Shown here piece after piece: positions 1 through 5,189 of a stretch of 5,686 bases of DNA. A program made the translations under genes and the position numbers. Origin of the DNA: Candidatus Stygibacter frigidus (GTDB lineage: Bacteria; Cloacimonadota; Cloacimonadia; Cloacimonadales; TCS61). The notes under the pieces were generated by a model, which worked only from the letters and a program-made list of their open reading frames with translations, was not told the DNA's origin and did not search any database. How positions within the stretch are numbered: position 1 is the stretch's first letter; each line of letters opens with the position of its first letter. The DNA lies in assembly GCA_030765325.1 (NCBI GenBank), contig JAVCCT010000010.1, positions 1-5,686 of the forward strand, read 5' to 3'.

Positions 1-1157
1 CTTTCACGAGGTGTCATCGATAGTATGATGGCTTCAATTTTTGCCATTTCATTATCATCAACTTTTACATTTTTCATAGCATTATTATTCATACCTGGCA
101 GCATACCCAGAAGATGATCCATAGGGCCCATTTTTTTAATTTGAGCCAGCTGGTTGAGGAAGTCAGTAAAATTGAACTGATTTTTTTTCATCTTCTCAGC
201 TAATTTAAGGGCTTCTTCTTCATCAATTGCAGTTTCTGCTTTTTCTATAAGTGAAAGGACATCTCCCATCCCCAGAATACGGTCAGCCATCCGTTTGGGA
301 TAGAATTCTTCCAGATCACTGATCTTTTCTCCTGCTCCAATAAAGACAACCGGTTTTCCGGTAACAGCTTTTATAGAAAGAGCGGCACCACCACGGGCAT
401 CACTATCCATTTTTGTCAGGATAACACCATCAAATTCCAGTTGTTCATTGAACTCTCTGGCGACATTAACAGCATCCTGTCCGGTCATAGCATCAGCAAC
501 AAAGAAGATATAATCTGGTTGAACAGCCTGCTTAAGGTCACGAAGTTCTTTCATAAGCACCTGATCGATATGAAGTCTTCCGGCAGTATCAAAGATAATG
601 AGATTATGATTATCTTTTTCTGCTTCTTTCAGAGCTTTTTTGGCAATTTTAACAACGTTTTTAGTATCCAAGGTGAAGGTAGGAATATCGAGCTGTTTTC
701 CTAATACTCTTAGCTGTTCAATAGCAGCCGGACGATAAACATCACACGCTACCAGAGCAGGATCTATATTCTTAAATTTCTTTCTACCCAGATTGGCAAG
801 TTTTGCTGAAGTAGTAGTTTTTCCTGAACCCTGCAATCCTACCATCATGATTTTATTGATTTTGTTATCGTTCAAAGTGAGTTTAAAATTCTCAGTACCC
901 ATTAGATGTATCAATTGCTCATGAACAATTTTCACAACCTGATGACCAGGAGTGAGACTTTTCATAACTTCCTGTCCCACAGCTTTTTCTGAAACCTGAG
1001 AAACGAAGTTTTTCACGATTTTAAAATTGACATCAGCTTCCAGCAAAGCACGTCTTATTTCACGCATTGCATCTTTGATGTTATCTTCATTGAGTTTTCC
1101 TTTACCTTTCAGTTTTCGGAAAATTACATCAAATCTTTCCTGGAGACTATTAAACAT
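1..1157 (-). CDS. ffh: Signal recognition particle GTPase Ffh (SRP54), 3' end cut by window
   Basis: Ffh binds 4.5S/SRP RNA and signal sequences of nascent chains, and docks with FtsY at the membrane. The frame is open from the ATG at 1157 to the window edge, giving 385 residues and no stop. Residues 1-95 form the helical N domain, with the ALLEADVN motif at 37-44. The G domain follows: P-loop GLQGSGKTT at 107-115, DVYRPAA at 139-145, DTAGR at 190-194, TKMD at 248-251, then DARGGAA and GAGE (274-277, where most Ffh have GTGE). The M domain starts near 325. Its methionine-rich finger loop (MGPMDHLLGMLPGM, 343-356) separates Ffh from FtsY, which lacks an M domain. Sequence stops at the MTPRE motif, so about 60 residues including most of the RNA-binding helices are probably missing. 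The start is 8 bases after the rpe stop, with an AGGA site overlapping that stop codon. It is the last visible gene of the operon. Confidence 0.97.
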   Translation of the reverse strand, partial: MFNSLQERFDVIFRKLKGKGKLNEDNIKDAMREIRRALLEADVNFKIVKNFVSQVSEKAVGQEVMKSLTPGHQVVKIVHEQLIHLMGTENFKLTLNDNKINKIMMVGLQGSGKTTTSAKLANLGRKKFKNIDPALVACDVYRPAAIEQLRVLGKQLDIPTFTLDTKNVVKIAKKALKEAEKDNHNLIIFDTAGRLHIDQVLMKELRDLKQAVQPDYIFFVADAMTGQDAVNVAREFNEQLEFDGVILTKMDSDARGGAALSIKAVTGKPVVFIGAGEKISDLEEFYPKRMADRILGMGDVLSLIEKAETAIDEEEALKLAEKMKKNQFNFTDFLNQLAQIKKMGPMDHLLGMLPGMNNNAMKNVKVDDNEMAKIEAIILSMTPRE

Positions 1158-1163
1158 ATTTTA

Positions 1164-1167
1164 TCCT
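1164..1167 (-). promoter_or_regulatory. Ribosome binding site of ffh overlapping the rpe stop codon
   Basis: On the minus strand the sequence reads TAGGATAAAAT then ATG. AGGA begins inside the TAG stop of rpe and lies 6 bases from the ffh ATG, so ribosomes ending on rpe sit on the ffh initiation site. This arrangement suggests translational coupling; that part is inference. Confidence 0.65.
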
Positions 1168-1810
1168 ATAAATTTTTCAGCAGATTAATGGGGATAGAAG
1201 GATCATCTGAGCCAAATATATATGAACCGGCAACCAGAATATCAGCCCCAGCTTTCTTAATTTCTTTAGCATTTTCATGATTAATTCCACCATCTACTTC
1301 AATGAGCAGATCAGGATTTATTTGGGCTGCTTTATTTTTAAGATCAGAAATCTTTCTAAGAGCCAGAGGAAGAAATTTTTGTCCTCCAAAACCAGGATTA
1401 ACGCTCATGATGAGAACAAAATCAAGGTACTCAATTATGGGGAAAACAGTTGATATTGGAGTGGCGGGATTAAGGGCGATCCCAGCTTTGATACCATAAT
1501 CTTTGATCATCTGGATATAGCGATGCAAATGATAGACCGTTTCCTGATGGATAGAGATGTAATCTACCCCGATTTCAGCTAGAACAGGGATATAGCTTTC
1601 GGGATTTGTGATCATTAAATGAGCATCAAGTGGAATATCAAAATTTTGTTTAAGCTTTTTGATAATCGGGTATCCAAAGGTAAGATTGGGAACAAAATGC
1701 CCATCCATTACATCAAGATGTAAAATATCAGCTCCCGCATTGATCACTTTCTTAAGGTCATGCCCAAGATTCAAGAAATCAGCCGAGAGTATTGAAGGAG
1801 CTATTATCAT
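1166..1810 (-). CDS. rpe: Ribulose-phosphate 3-epimerase
   Basis: Cytosolic TIM-barrel enzyme that interconverts D-ribulose 5-phosphate and D-xylulose 5-phosphate in the pentose phosphate pathway. The 214 residues are close to the family's usual 210-230. It opens with the typical APSILSADF (residues 4-12). The first family signature LHLDVMDGHFVPNLTFG is at 30-46 and the second, MSVNPGFGGQKF, at 135-146. Expected metal ligands are present: His31, Asp33, His64 (in DAHLM) and Asp173 (in EVDGGIN). Asp33 and Asp173 are also the expected acid/base pair. The phosphate-binding segment GADILVAGSYIFG is at 188-200. Nothing looks missing. The ATG at 1810 is 9 bases after the upstream stop and has AGGA at 7 bases. 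The gene sits between a DciA-like gene and ffh with no promoter-sized gap, so it is very probably co-transcribed. Confidence 0.98.
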   Translation of the reverse strand: MIIAPSILSADFLNLGHDLKKVINAGADILHLDVMDGHFVPNLTFGYPIIKKLKQNFDIPLDAHLMITNPESYIPVLAEIGVDYISIHQETVYHLHRYIQMIKDYGIKAGIALNPATPISTVFPIIEYLDFVLIMSVNPGFGGQKFLPLALRKISDLKNKAAQINPDLLIEVDGGINHENAKEIKKAGADILVAGSYIFGSDDPSIPINLLKNL

Positions 1811-1817
1811 AAAAATT

Positions 1818-1821
1818 TCCT
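1818..1821 (-). promoter_or_regulatory. Ribosome binding site of rpe overlapping the upstream stop codon
   Basis: The minus strand reads ACTTAGGAAATTTTT then ATG. AGGA starts within the TAG stop of the DciA-like gene and is 7 bases from the rpe start. It has the same layout as the rpe/ffh junction, so both tail genes look coupled to the gene before them. Confidence 0.65.
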
Positions 1822-2107
1822 AAGTTTTTACAAAAAAGATAATATCCTGAATATCTAAGCCATACTTTTTCCGATATTTAGCTCGGATTTTATGTTTATA
1901 AAGGATCATTTCCTGTAACCAGATGTTATTAGTTACAGCAACTTTCAGGACATCATTTTCAAATTTTACAGGTTTTGCTTTATCAGCAACAGATTTACCG
2001 ACAATATTCTTCCATCCCATCAGAATAGTGGTATAATCTCTGTTGTCTTCTCCGGCAATTCTGATGATCAATTCATACAGGAAATCACCGGTAGCCCGAA
2101 AAGCCAT
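1820..2107 (-). CDS. dciA: DciA/DUF721-family protein, probable replicative helicase partner
   Basis: A 95-residue protein resembling the DUF721/DciA family, whose characterised members bind the replicative helicase DnaB and help load it at the origin in bacteria lacking DnaC or DnaI. The family pattern is visible: GWKNIVG at 31-37, then ADKAKPVKFENDVLKVAV at 41-58 and NNIWLQEM at 60-67, followed by a basic helix (KHKIRAKYRKKYG, 71-83) and a final strand DIIFFV. The length fits the short, single-domain members. I chose the ATG at 2107, two bases after the previous stop. An in-frame upstream start at 2173 would add a Cys-rich stretch (MHCCYCGICLVG) that is just the other gene read in another frame. 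No good SD precedes 2107 (only CGGAAA about 14 bases away), so translation probably depends on re-initiation. The family call is by eye and divergent; the role in helicase loading is inference. Confidence 0.78.
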   Translation of the reverse strand: MAFRATGDFLYELIIRIAGEDNRDYTTILMGWKNIVGKSVADKAKPVKFENDVLKVAVTNNIWLQEMILYKHKIRAKYRKKYGLDIQDIIFFVKT

Positions 2108-2109
2108 AA

Positions 2110-2679
2110 CTAAGATTTTTTTCCGACTAAAGAAAATCCCCACCAGGCAAATACCGCAATAGCAACAGTGCACCAGTAAGCTGTACCCAATGAATCATAA
2201 GGTCTGTTGAAATACGGCAGGAAGAAATAAATAGCTGCTATCGCAGGGATTGCAGATAAAGCGACGAGGATAAGATAGCCTGCCATACGTAGAATCAGGT
2301 TATCTCCTGCTCGATTGATTATTCTTATTGCCAGGAGTGCCAAAAAGATCATTACTGTAGTAAGAGCAATAATGACAATATAGGTTGATGTAGTAAGATT
2401 GATCTTGGAAAAAACAAACCAGGGCATTAATAATGATATAAGTAATATAACACCACCTATAATCCTGGGAAAAATTAATTTCTTTTCCGAAACCTTCTTT
2501 TGATCATGTTTCTGCTTGGATACCCAGTAATACACTCCTGCAAACACGAGCAGGAAGAAAAGCATATACAGGGGAACGCCCTGAGCAGGTTTACTGGTAG
2601 CAAAGCCTATTGATGAAAAGGCTAAAAGCAAAACAAGCCAACCGATTACACTCACTACCTTATTGAGGATATTCTTCAC
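2110..2679 (-). CDS. Unrecognised membrane protein with about six transmembrane helices
   Basis: I do not recognise this 189-residue protein and assign no function. Hydrophobic segments suggest six membrane helices at roughly 8-28, 35-52, 71-90, 97-121, 130-152 and 166-184. A basic, Lys-rich loop lies between helices 2 and 3 (SKQKHDQKKVSEKK, 54-67) and the C-terminus is basic (GKKS). The loop and tail would both be cytoplasmic by the positive-inside rule, consistent with an even number of helices. Pro residues at MPWF (85-88) and SAIPAIAA may kink helices 3 and 5. There is no visible catalytic motif. The start is GTG at 2679, supported by a strong SD (TGGAGG, 5 bases away). It lies 12 bases after rplI and 2 bases before the DciA-like gene, so it is part of the same operon. 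It may be a lineage-specific protein inserted between rplI and the replication gene. Confidence 0.85.
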   Translation of the reverse strand: MKNILNKVVSVIGWLVLLLAFSSIGFATSKPAQGVPLYMLFFLLVFAGVYYWVSKQKHDQKKVSEKKLIFPRIIGGVILLISLLMPWFVFSKINLTTSTYIVIIALTTVMIFLALLAIRIINRAGDNLILRMAGYLILVALSAIPAIAAIYFFLPYFNRPYDSLGTAYWCTVAIAVFAWWGFSLVGKKS

Positions 2680-2684
2680 TTAAA

Positions 2685-2690
2685 CCTCCA
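2685..2690 (-). promoter_or_regulatory. Strong ribosome binding site supporting a GTG start
   Basis: TGGAGG on the minus strand lies 5 bases before the GTG at 2679. This fixes GTG as the start of the unrecognised membrane protein. The site falls in the 12-base gap after rplI. Confidence 0.8.
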
Positions 2691-2691
2691 G

Positions 2692-3138
2692 TTATTGCTC
2701 TTTTTCTACTATAACTTTCAAGGAAGAATTAATATCTCCAGGGAAAGAAATTGCAACCTCGAATTCACCAATACTTTTCAGGTGATTTTCCATTTTGATA
2801 TTTGACCTATGAACTTCAAGTTCTTTTTCTGCTAAAGCATCAGCAATGTCATTTTCAGATACTGAACCAAATAAATGCTCATGTTCATCCGCTTTTCTTT
2901 TAAAAGTAAGAGTGACACCTGCCACTTGAGCAGCTATAGCTTTGAATTTATTCTCAAGTTCCAGACGAGCTATTTCAGCATCTTTGCGGATAGCTTCCAC
3001 TTTTGAGAGATTAAAGGCATTTGCCACGATAGCAAAACCTCTGGGAAGCAGATAGTTACGTGCATAGCCGTCAGCTACTTTGATCACGTCACCCGCCAGA
3101 CCCTTTTTGTTTATATCTTGTTTTAATATAACTTTCAT
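2692..3138 (-). CDS. rplI: Large ribosomal subunit protein bL9
   Basis: bL9 binds 23S rRNA near the base of the L1 stalk and extends across the ribosome surface. The 148 residues match the usual length of about 149. The N-terminal rRNA-binding domain begins MKVIL and holds the family signature GDVIKVADGYARNYLLPRGFA (16-36), with the conserved Gly and the YLLPRG loop. Residues 42-75 make the long connecting helix (KVEAIRKDAEIARLELENKF). The C-terminal domain has the typical LFGSVSENDIADAL (89-102) and ends in a strand SLKVIVEKEQ. The ATG at 3138 has TGGAGG 5 bases upstream. It follows the DUF2232 gene after 30 bases, the largest gap in the window. In many bacteria dnaB follows rplI; here a membrane protein and a DciA-like gene follow. 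Confidence 0.98.
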   Translation of the reverse strand: MKVILKQDINKKGLAGDVIKVADGYARNYLLPRGFAIVANAFNLSKVEAIRKDAEIARLELENKFKAIAAQVAGVTLTFKRKADEHEHLFGSVSENDIADALAEKELEVHRSNIKMENHLKSIGEFEVAISFPGDINSSLKVIVEKEQ

Positions 3139-3168
3139 CTATACCTCCAGATATGAAAATATTTTTTT
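3139..3168 (-). other. Largest intergenic gap; holds only the rplI ribosome binding site
   Basis: This 30-base A-rich spacer begins, on the minus strand, with a run of A after the DUF2232 stop and ends with CTGGAGGTATAG before the rplI ATG. TGGAGG is at 3144-3149. I see no hairpin followed by T residues and no convincing -35/-10 pair, so neither terminator nor promoter is called. Confidence 0.7.
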
Positions 3169-4035
3169 TTACATCGACTTCAATTTATTCTGATGCTTTT
3201 GCCTGAACTGCAACCAGAGATCAGCAATACCCAGAACAATCAGAAAGAGAATAAGAATATAATTCAGCAATATGCATGAAATGATAAAGAAAAGCACAAA
3301 TCGATTGCTGGTAGTAGTAAATTTCCAAAAATAAAAGGAAACAGCAATTCCTTGAATCAAAAAACATGGTAGAATAATGAGTAATAGATTTGCACCCGTT
3401 GTTTTTGTTGCCGGCATTAAGAAAAAAACCATAGCTGTAATAAGCAAATAAGCAGACCAGTAAGGTAGAGCAAAGGCAGCATGATTCCAGTTGGTTTTTG
3501 TTCTGGCAGAAAGCCATAATGAGCCCAGATAAAGAGCAAAGAAAATCACTATAAACCAGATAGCTGCTCCATGATTCTGGAAAAAGGTAATACTGGTTTT
3601 GGTTGATTGCTCAGCCAGGGTCAAAAATTCTGGATTATCCTTAAACATCTCTTTCATCATTTCCAGGCTTTGAGTACTGCTTTCAGTGATCTGATCATTT
3701 ATGAATTGACCATACAGTAATTGCCTGACAAATCCATATAAAATACCATTTCCTAAGCTATACATAAATGCTGTATGGTAATTTTGGGTACTTTTAAAAT
3801 AATAAAAAAAGATCAGGGCAGTTAAACTGATTCCCCACAAAGTATCCATCAAAGCAAGTGATGTTTTGCCAGCAGAGATCAAAAATACCGAAAGCATTGC
3901 TGAAACTGCAAAGGTTGCAAAATAGGCAATATTCTGTTTCTGAAAATGCCTGAAGCCGTATGCGATTATAATGATCAAGCCCCAGAAGGGCGAAAAACCG
4001 GCAAAAAAACCGGCGATTAGGGCAGAGAAAAACAC
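3169..4035 (-). CDS. DUF2232 (YybS-like) integral membrane protein
   Basis: A 288-residue multi-pass membrane protein of unknown biochemical role. Hydrophobic segments lie at about 5-27, 36-54, 60-80, 88-106, 156-175, 192-208, 214-236 and 246-270. A polar, largely acidic stretch at 109-155 (with EMMKEMFKDNPEF) separates the two halves. Family assignment rests on two things: position between rpsR and rplI, where DUF2232/YybS genes commonly occur, and the C-terminal end IVLGIADLWLQFRQ (266-279), which resembles the GxxDxWxxFR end I recall for that family. The start is GTG at 4035, directly abutting the rpsR TAA and in the same frame. No in-frame start lies further upstream and no purine-rich SD precedes it, so translation likely depends on ribosomes finishing rpsR. 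A short direct repeat (aaaaaccggc at 3993 and 4005) encodes AGFFAGF near the N-terminus. The family may relate to membrane or ribosome-linked functions, but I claim none. Confidence 0.82.
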   Translation of the reverse strand: MFFSALIAGFFAGFSPFWGLIIIIAYGFRHFQKQNIAYFATFAVSAMLSVFLISAGKTSLALMDTLWGISLTALIFFYYFKSTQNYHTAFMYSLGNGILYGFVRQLLYGQFINDQITESSTQSLEMMKEMFKDNPEFLTLAEQSTKTSITFFQNHGAAIWFIVIFFALYLGSLWLSARTKTNWNHAAFALPYWSAYLLITAMVFFLMPATKTTGANLLLIILPCFLIQGIAVSFYFWKFTTTSNRFVLFFIISCILLNYILILFLIVLGIADLWLQFRQKHQNKLKSM

Positions 4036-4404
4036 TTATTTATCTGTGTAAGGAATAAGTGCCATCTGCCGGGCTTTCTTGATTTCAGTAGAAAGTTTTC
4101 TTTGATGTTTTGCACAGGTTCCAGAAAACCTTCTGGGTGTGATCTTACCGCTTTCAGCAATAAATCGCCTCATCAAACTAACATCTTTGTAATCAATAAC
4201 AACATCAGCATTTTTACAGAAGAAGCAGACTTTCTTTTTCATAAAGAATTTTCTTTTGTCTGATCTTCTGGAATTTGCCCTGAAAGGTTTACGGGGAGGA
4301 CGACTGGAAGAGCTGTCTTCGGTTCTTCTTTTGCGTTCCGGATCCTGCTGTTCCGTATTAGGGGCAGGATTAACACTTTCTTTATTGGTTTCGTTTTCTA
4401 TCAT
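4036..4404 (-). CDS. rpsR: Small ribosomal subunit protein bS18 with a long charged N-terminal extension
   Basis: bS18 pairs with bS6 on the 30S platform and binds 16S rRNA helices 22-23. The core begins near residue 52 (KFFMKKKVCFFCKN) and continues with IDYKDVSLMRRFI (70-82), GKITPRR and GTCAKHQRKL (95-104), ending ARQMALIPYTDK. Cys60, Cys63, Cys97 and His100 form a plausible zinc site, so this is the metal-binding type of S18. At 122 residues it is about 45 longer than the usual 75-80. The extra N-terminus is hydrophilic: acidic and Asn-rich first, then ERKRRTEDSSSSRPPRK and RRSDKRK. The ATG at 4404 has AGGAG 6 bases upstream, while the internal ATG at codon 55 has no SD, so the long form is favoured. 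It starts 16 bases after ssb and its stop abuts the DUF2232 start. Confidence 0.96.
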   Translation of the reverse strand: MIENETNKESVNPAPNTEQQDPERKRRTEDSSSSRPPRKPFRANSRRSDKRKFFMKKKVCFFCKNADVVIDYKDVSLMRRFIAESGKITPRRFSGTCAKHQRKLSTEIKKARQMALIPYTDK

Positions 4405-4410
4405 TTATTT

Positions 4411-4415
4411 CTCCT
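4411..4415 (-). promoter_or_regulatory. Ribosome binding site that selects the long form of rpsR
   Basis: AGGAG on the minus strand sits 6 bases before the ATG at 4404. The alternative internal ATG at about 4242 is preceded by AAAAGAAAATTCTTT with no SD. This supports the extended S18. Confidence 0.75.
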
Positions 4416-4420
4416 GATAT

Positions 4421-4894
4421 TTAAAAGGGAACATCATCTTGAGTTGATGTTTCTGAATTATCAAATTTGGTATTACTATCGCTGGGTTGACTATTAACTG
4501 ATTCAACATTTTCAAATTGACTGTCATCTTTATATTGACGATTATTATCAGACCATTCCAGAAAATGAACCTTATTTGCCACTATTTCAGCGATTTTTAC
4601 ATTTTTGCCTTCATTATTGGTATAAGTTCTTGTCTGTAAGCGTCCTTCCACAATGACAGCACTCCCCTTCATAAGATTTTCTGCACATTGCGTCGCCTTA
4701 TTTTCCCAGGCTATAACGTCAATATAACTGGTTTCTTTTTCCCAGACCCCGTTCTTATGCACATTACGATCAAACGCAATCGAAAGCTTGGCAATGGGGG
4801 TTCCTGACGGGGTATACCGAAGATCGACTTCTCTTGTTAATCTTCCACTTATCGTTATGCTATTTACTCTCGGGAATCTTAGATCCTTAGCCAT
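4421..4894 (-). CDS. ssb: Single-stranded DNA-binding protein
   Basis: SSB coats single-stranded DNA in replication, repair and recombination, normally as a homotetramer, and recruits partners through its acidic C-terminal tip. The protein has 157 residues. The OB fold spans about 11-114: NSITISGRLTREVDLRYTPSG, then AKLSIAFDRN (35-44), a strand with SYIDVIAWENKATQCAENL (56-74) and KGSAVIVEGRLQTRTY (76-91). A disordered linker rich in Ser, Asn, Asp and Gln follows (115-150). It ends in DDVPF, the canonical partner-binding tip. The ATG at 4894 has a perfect AGGAGG 5 bases upstream. A longer frame back to 4990 overlaps rpsF and adds unrelated sequence, so it is rejected. It lies between rpsF and rpsR, the classic order, which suggests co-expression with the S6/S18 pair. 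Confidence 0.98.
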   Translation of the reverse strand: MAKDLRFPRVNSITISGRLTREVDLRYTPSGTPIAKLSIAFDRNVHKNGVWEKETSYIDVIAWENKATQCAENLMKGSAVIVEGRLQTRTYTNNEGKNVKIAEIVANKVHFLEWSDNNRQYKDDSQFENVESVNSQPSDSNTKFDNSETSTQDDVPF

Positions 4895-4899
4895 AATAA

Positions 4900-4905
4900 C
4901 CTCCT
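4900..4905 (-). promoter_or_regulatory. Consensus ribosome binding site that fixes the ssb start
   Basis: The minus strand reads CAGGAGGTTATT then ATG: a full AGGAGG 5 bases from the ssb start at 4894. It lies two bases after the rpsF stop codon and excludes the longer frame that begins inside rpsF. Confidence 0.85.
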
Positions 4906-4907
4906 GC

Positions 4908-5189
4908 TTATTTCTTGATAATATTATGTCGAATAATATTTTCGTTGAGGCGATACAGGCGATCAAGTTCTGAAATCTTTTCTGCAGCAAAATGAAAGTA
5001 ATTAATAAAATAGTAACCTTCTTTCTGCTTCAAAATTTCATAAGCAAGGCTTCTTTTAGGCCACTTATCAGTCTCGATCATTTTACCGCCATTTTCATTT
5101 ATAAAATTGATGACCTTCAGGTTTTCCTGATCAACATCAGTCTCTGAAATATTGGCAGAGATTACGATCATGCTCTCATACGAGTTCAT
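4908..5189 (-). CDS. rpsF: Small ribosomal subunit protein bS6
   Basis: bS6 forms a heterodimer with bS18 and binds the central domain of 16S rRNA on the 30S platform. At 93 residues it matches the compact members of the family (about 95-100 without a tail). Recognisable elements are NSYESMIVI at 2-10, an amphipathic helix ending in NENGGKM (31-37), KWPKRSLAYEI (42-52), the typical KEGYYFINYF (56-65), and SELDRLYRLNENIIRHNIIKK at the end, where most family members have a similar LRxxExVLR pattern. The acidic C-terminal tail seen in some bacteria is absent. The ATG at 5189 directly follows the pth TAA stop. Its SD, AAAGGAGG, lies inside the last codons of pth, 7 bases from the start. A perfect hairpin just upstream is a candidate site for autoregulation by S6:S18. 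Confidence 0.97.
   Translation of the reverse strand: MNSYESMIVISANISETDVDQENLKVINFINENGGKMIETDKWPKRSLAYEILKQKEGYYFINYFHFAAEKISELDRLYRLNENIIRHNIIKK
4920..4940 (-). repeat. AT-rich inverted repeat at the end of rpsF
   Basis: Arms 4920-4927 (aatattat) and 4933-4940 (ataatatt) are perfectly complementary over 8 bp, with a 5-base loop. It lies within the last codons of rpsF and ends 14 bases before the ssb ribosome binding site. All pairs are A-T, and the region encodes Ile/Asn-rich sequence, so it may be a by-product of codon choice. Confidence 0.45.

Noticed and set aside
349..362. Small inverted repeat accgg-tttt-ccggt within ffh
   Set aside because: Only 5 bp and inside the codons for the conserved TGKPVV strand; expected by chance.
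441..704. Plus-strand open frame of 87 codons
   Set aside because: It lies entirely antisense to the GTPase domain of ffh, whose conserved motifs prove the minus-strand frame, and its protein shows no family features.
1302..1499. Plus-strand open frame of 65 codons
   Set aside because: Antisense to rpe across its conserved signatures; no SD or recognisable product.
2108..2173. Longer start for the DciA-like gene at 2173
   Set aside because: It would overlap the upstream membrane-protein gene by 64 bases and add a Cys-rich stretch unlike the family; the ATG at 2107 fits the domain boundary.
3139..3168. Internal promoter or terminator before rplI
   Set aside because: The 30-base gap is A-rich but holds no hairpin with a T tract and no credible -35/-10 pair at the right spacing.
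3221..3517. Minus-strand open frame of 98 codons within the DUF2232 gene
   Set aside because: A frame-shifted shadow of a hydrophobic coding region; Cys/Tyr/Phe-rich composition is typical of such shadows and no SD was seen.
3993..4014. Two copies of aaaaaccggc 12 bases apart
   Set aside because: They encode the AGFFAGF residues of the first DUF2232 membrane helix; two copies do not make an array and a coding explanation is enough.
4788..4973. Plus-strand open frame of 61 codons
   Set aside because: Antisense to the start of ssb and end of rpsF, both well supported.
4895..4990. Longer start for ssb at 4990
   Set aside because: It would lie largely inside rpsF and add unrelated residues; the ATG at 4894 has a perfect SD and matches the normal SSB N-terminus.
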